This document shows, piece by piece, positions 5,322 to 6,238 of a stretch of 6,238 bases of DNA. Both the position numbers and the translations under genes were made by a program. The notes beneath the pieces are model-generated. The model was not told the origin of the DNA. It ran no database searches and worked only from the letters and a program-made list of their open reading frames with translations. The stretch is taken from NCBI GenBank assembly GCA_947171615.1, contig CAMVYG010000135.1:1-6238 (forward strand). Direction: 5' to 3'. Within the stretch, counting starts at the first letter, position 1; each line of letters begins with the position of its first letter. This stretch comes from an uncultured Clostridia bacterium (GTDB taxonomy: Bacteria > Bacillota > Clostridia > Oscillospirales > Acutalibacteraceae).

Positions 5322-6123
5322 AAATCTCATACTGTTTATAGAGCTGTGCCAGTGTTTCATCAATGTGAGCAGCGTTGCCGCTACTACTTGCCTGCCGGAT
5401 ATCCTCCAATGTGCCATCCAGCAAAATACGGCCCTTACCGATGAGAATTACCCGGCTTGCCAGCGCTTCAATGTCCTGCATATCATGAGTGGTGAGAATA
5501 ACGGTGGTTTTTTCCTCCCGGTTCAGTTCCCTGATGAAGTCCCGCACCGCCAGCTTTGAAACGGCGTCCAGCCCGATGGTAGGCTCGTCCAGAAACAAGA
5601 CCTTTGGACTGTGCAGCAAAGACGCTGCGATCTCGCAGCGCATCCGCTGCCCCAGAGACAGCTGACGGGTGGGAGTGCGAAGCAGCTCGGAAAGATCCAA
5701 AAGCTCTGTCAGCCGGGAAAGGTTTTTCCGGTAGAGCGCCTGGGGGATCGTGTAAATTTCTTTCAGCAATTCAAAGGAATCAATGACAGGCACATCCCAC
5801 CAAAGCTGAGAGCGCTGGCCGAACACCACGCCGATATGCTTCACGTGTTCTGCCCGCTCTTTCCAGGGAATTCTGCCATTGATGCGGCAATCTCCCCCAT
5901 CAGGCGTTAAAATCCCGCTCAGAATCTTAATGGTACTGCTTTTCCCCGCTCCGTTAGGGCCAATATACCCTACCATCTCCCCTTCCTGAATGGAAAAGCT
6001 CACATCATCCAGGGCGTGGATCTCCTCATACTCTCGGTGAAACAGCGCTTTAAGCGCCTGAGAGATCCCCGCGTTCCGCTTTGCCACCCGAAAGGTCTTT
6101 TGCAAATGAGAAACTTCGATCAT
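5320..6123 (-). CDS. ABC transporter ATP-binding protein (COG4586-like)
   Basis: The 267-residue product is a complete ABC ATPase that powers transport from the inner face of the membrane. The visible motifs are Walker A GPNGAGKSS (55-63), the Q-loop Gln103 in VVFGQRSQLWWD, the signature LSLGQR (155-160), Walker B VLFLDEP (175-181) and the switch His213 in TTHD. The N-terminal insertion KALFHREYEEIHALDDVSF (25-43) before Walker A and the phrase GQRSQLWWDVPVIDSFELLKEIY (102-124) are typical of the COG4586 group, which always partners two unlike ABC-2 permeases, as here. The frame opens at GTG 6132, but that codon touches the GGAGG, while the ATG at 6123 has 10-nt spacing, so 6123 is used. It is the first gene of the operon, behind a structured leader. 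The substrate is unknown. Confidence 0.95.
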   Translation of the reverse strand: MIEVSHLQKTFRVAKRNAGISQALKALFHREYEEIHALDDVSFSIQEGEMVGYIGPNGAGKSSTIKILSGILTPDGGDCRINGRIPWKERAEHVKHIGVVFGQRSQLWWDVPVIDSFELLKEIYTIPQALYRKNLSRLTELLDLSELLRTPTRQLSLGQRMRCEIAASLLHSPKVLFLDEPTIGLDAVSKLAVRDFIRELNREEKTTVILTTHDMQDIEALASRVILIGKGRILLDGTLEDIRQASSSGNAAHIDETLAQLYKQYEI

Positions 6124-6133
6124 AAAAATCACC

Positions 6134-6138
6134 CCTCC
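6134..6138 (-). promoter_or_regulatory. Ribosome binding site of the ABC ATPase gene
   Basis: GGAGG within AGGGAGGGG, 10 nt before the ATG at 6123 and 1 nt before the GTG at 6132. This decides for the ATG. Confidence 0.7.
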
Positions 6139-6150
6139 CTTTTTTCGGAA

Positions 6151-6206
6151 TTTGTGCCGGTCGGCACAGCCGATTGCCGCTTGGCTTGTTGCGGCAAAGG
6201 CACAAA
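6151..6206 (-). promoter_or_regulatory. Structured 5' leader of the ABC operon with alternative hairpins
   Basis: TTTGTGCC at 6151-6158 can pair with GGCACAAA at 6199-6206 (8 bp). It can also pair locally, TGTGCCG 6153-6159 with CGGCACA 6162-6168. Between them TTGCCGC (6174-6180) and GCGGCAA (6191-6197) form another perfect 7-bp stem with a 10-nt loop. The two uses of 6153-6158 exclude each other. No sigma-A promoter is visible in the window upstream of the ATPase gene, so transcription may start beyond 6238 and include this segment. No T-run follows on the - strand, so it is not an intrinsic terminator. Confidence 0.45.
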
Positions 6207-6212
6207 AACGGT

Positions 6213-6235
6213 GTGTGAAAAAGCATTTTTCACAC
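6213..6235. repeat. Perfect 10-bp inverted repeat near the right edge
   Basis: GTGTGAAAAA at 6213-6222 pairs perfectly with TTTTTCACAC at 6226-6235 around a 3-nt loop. On the - strand a T5 run follows four bases after the stem, so it could be a weak terminator of a gene lying to the right, but the spacing is poor. It could also be a protein-binding palindrome. Confidence 0.5.
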
Positions 6236-6238
6236 TAA

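Noticed and set aside
4735..5559. Long + strand open frame of 274 codons opposite the ABC genes
   Set aside because: It lies antisense to two clearly recognisable genes (first permease and ATPase), gives a low-complexity polar protein rich in His, Gln and Lys, and matches no family.
6139..6206. The ABC operon leader as a known riboswitch or T-box
   Set aside because: It is too short, shows no specifier loop or T-box antiterminator motif, and does not match any riboswitch core I can recall.

Overview
The window looks like chromosomal DNA from a mid-GC Clostridia-type Firmicute (perhaps an Oscillospirales gut bacterium; the genus cannot be fixed from sequence alone). The reasons are strong AGGAGG-type ribosome binding sites before nearly every gene, sigma-A-like promoters with 17-bp spacers, the ssb-rpsR gene order, a LytTR/DUF3021 pair and a TTG-started lipoprotein.

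Layout: the left edge carries the last codons of ssb and then rpsR (30S protein S18) on the + strand, closed by a strong intrinsic terminator at about 340-374. Every other gene is on the - strand and reads toward rpsR. From right to left, in transcription order, there is a hairpin-rich leader (6139-6235) and a four-gene operon (3187-6123). That operon encodes an ABC ATPase, two different ABC-2 permeases and a RimJ/RimL-type GNAT acetyltransferase, with junctions of 1-17 nt, and it ends in a terminator at 3153-3181. Next comes a LytTR DNA-binding regulator with a four-helix DUF3021 membrane protein (2153-3051), which has its own promoter with a palindrome over the predicted start point. It is followed by a SprT-like zinc metalloprotein (1596-2090) whose promoter -35 box overlaps the preceding stop codon, an unrecognised lipoprotein (1003-1470) with a strong promoter, and a second, unrelated GNAT acetyltransferase (469-882).

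How the parts relate: the ABC genes form a complete exporter of the COG4586/4587/3694 type (one ATPase, two unlike permeases) whose substrate cannot be read from the sequence. The trailing acetyltransferase is probably co-transcribed. The LytTR/DUF3021 pair resembles the LytTR regulatory systems in which a membrane protein holds a transcription factor inactive; its targets are unknown, and control of the neighbouring exporter is only a guess. Several starts were moved inward from the longest reading frame because ribosome binding sites, and in two cases promoters, rule out the longer forms. There are no gene-free stretches above 300 bases, and I saw no tRNA, rRNA, CRISPR array or insertion sequence. 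I see no clearly new multi-gene system. The least explained items are the alternative-pairing leader of the ABC operon and the orphan lipoprotein.
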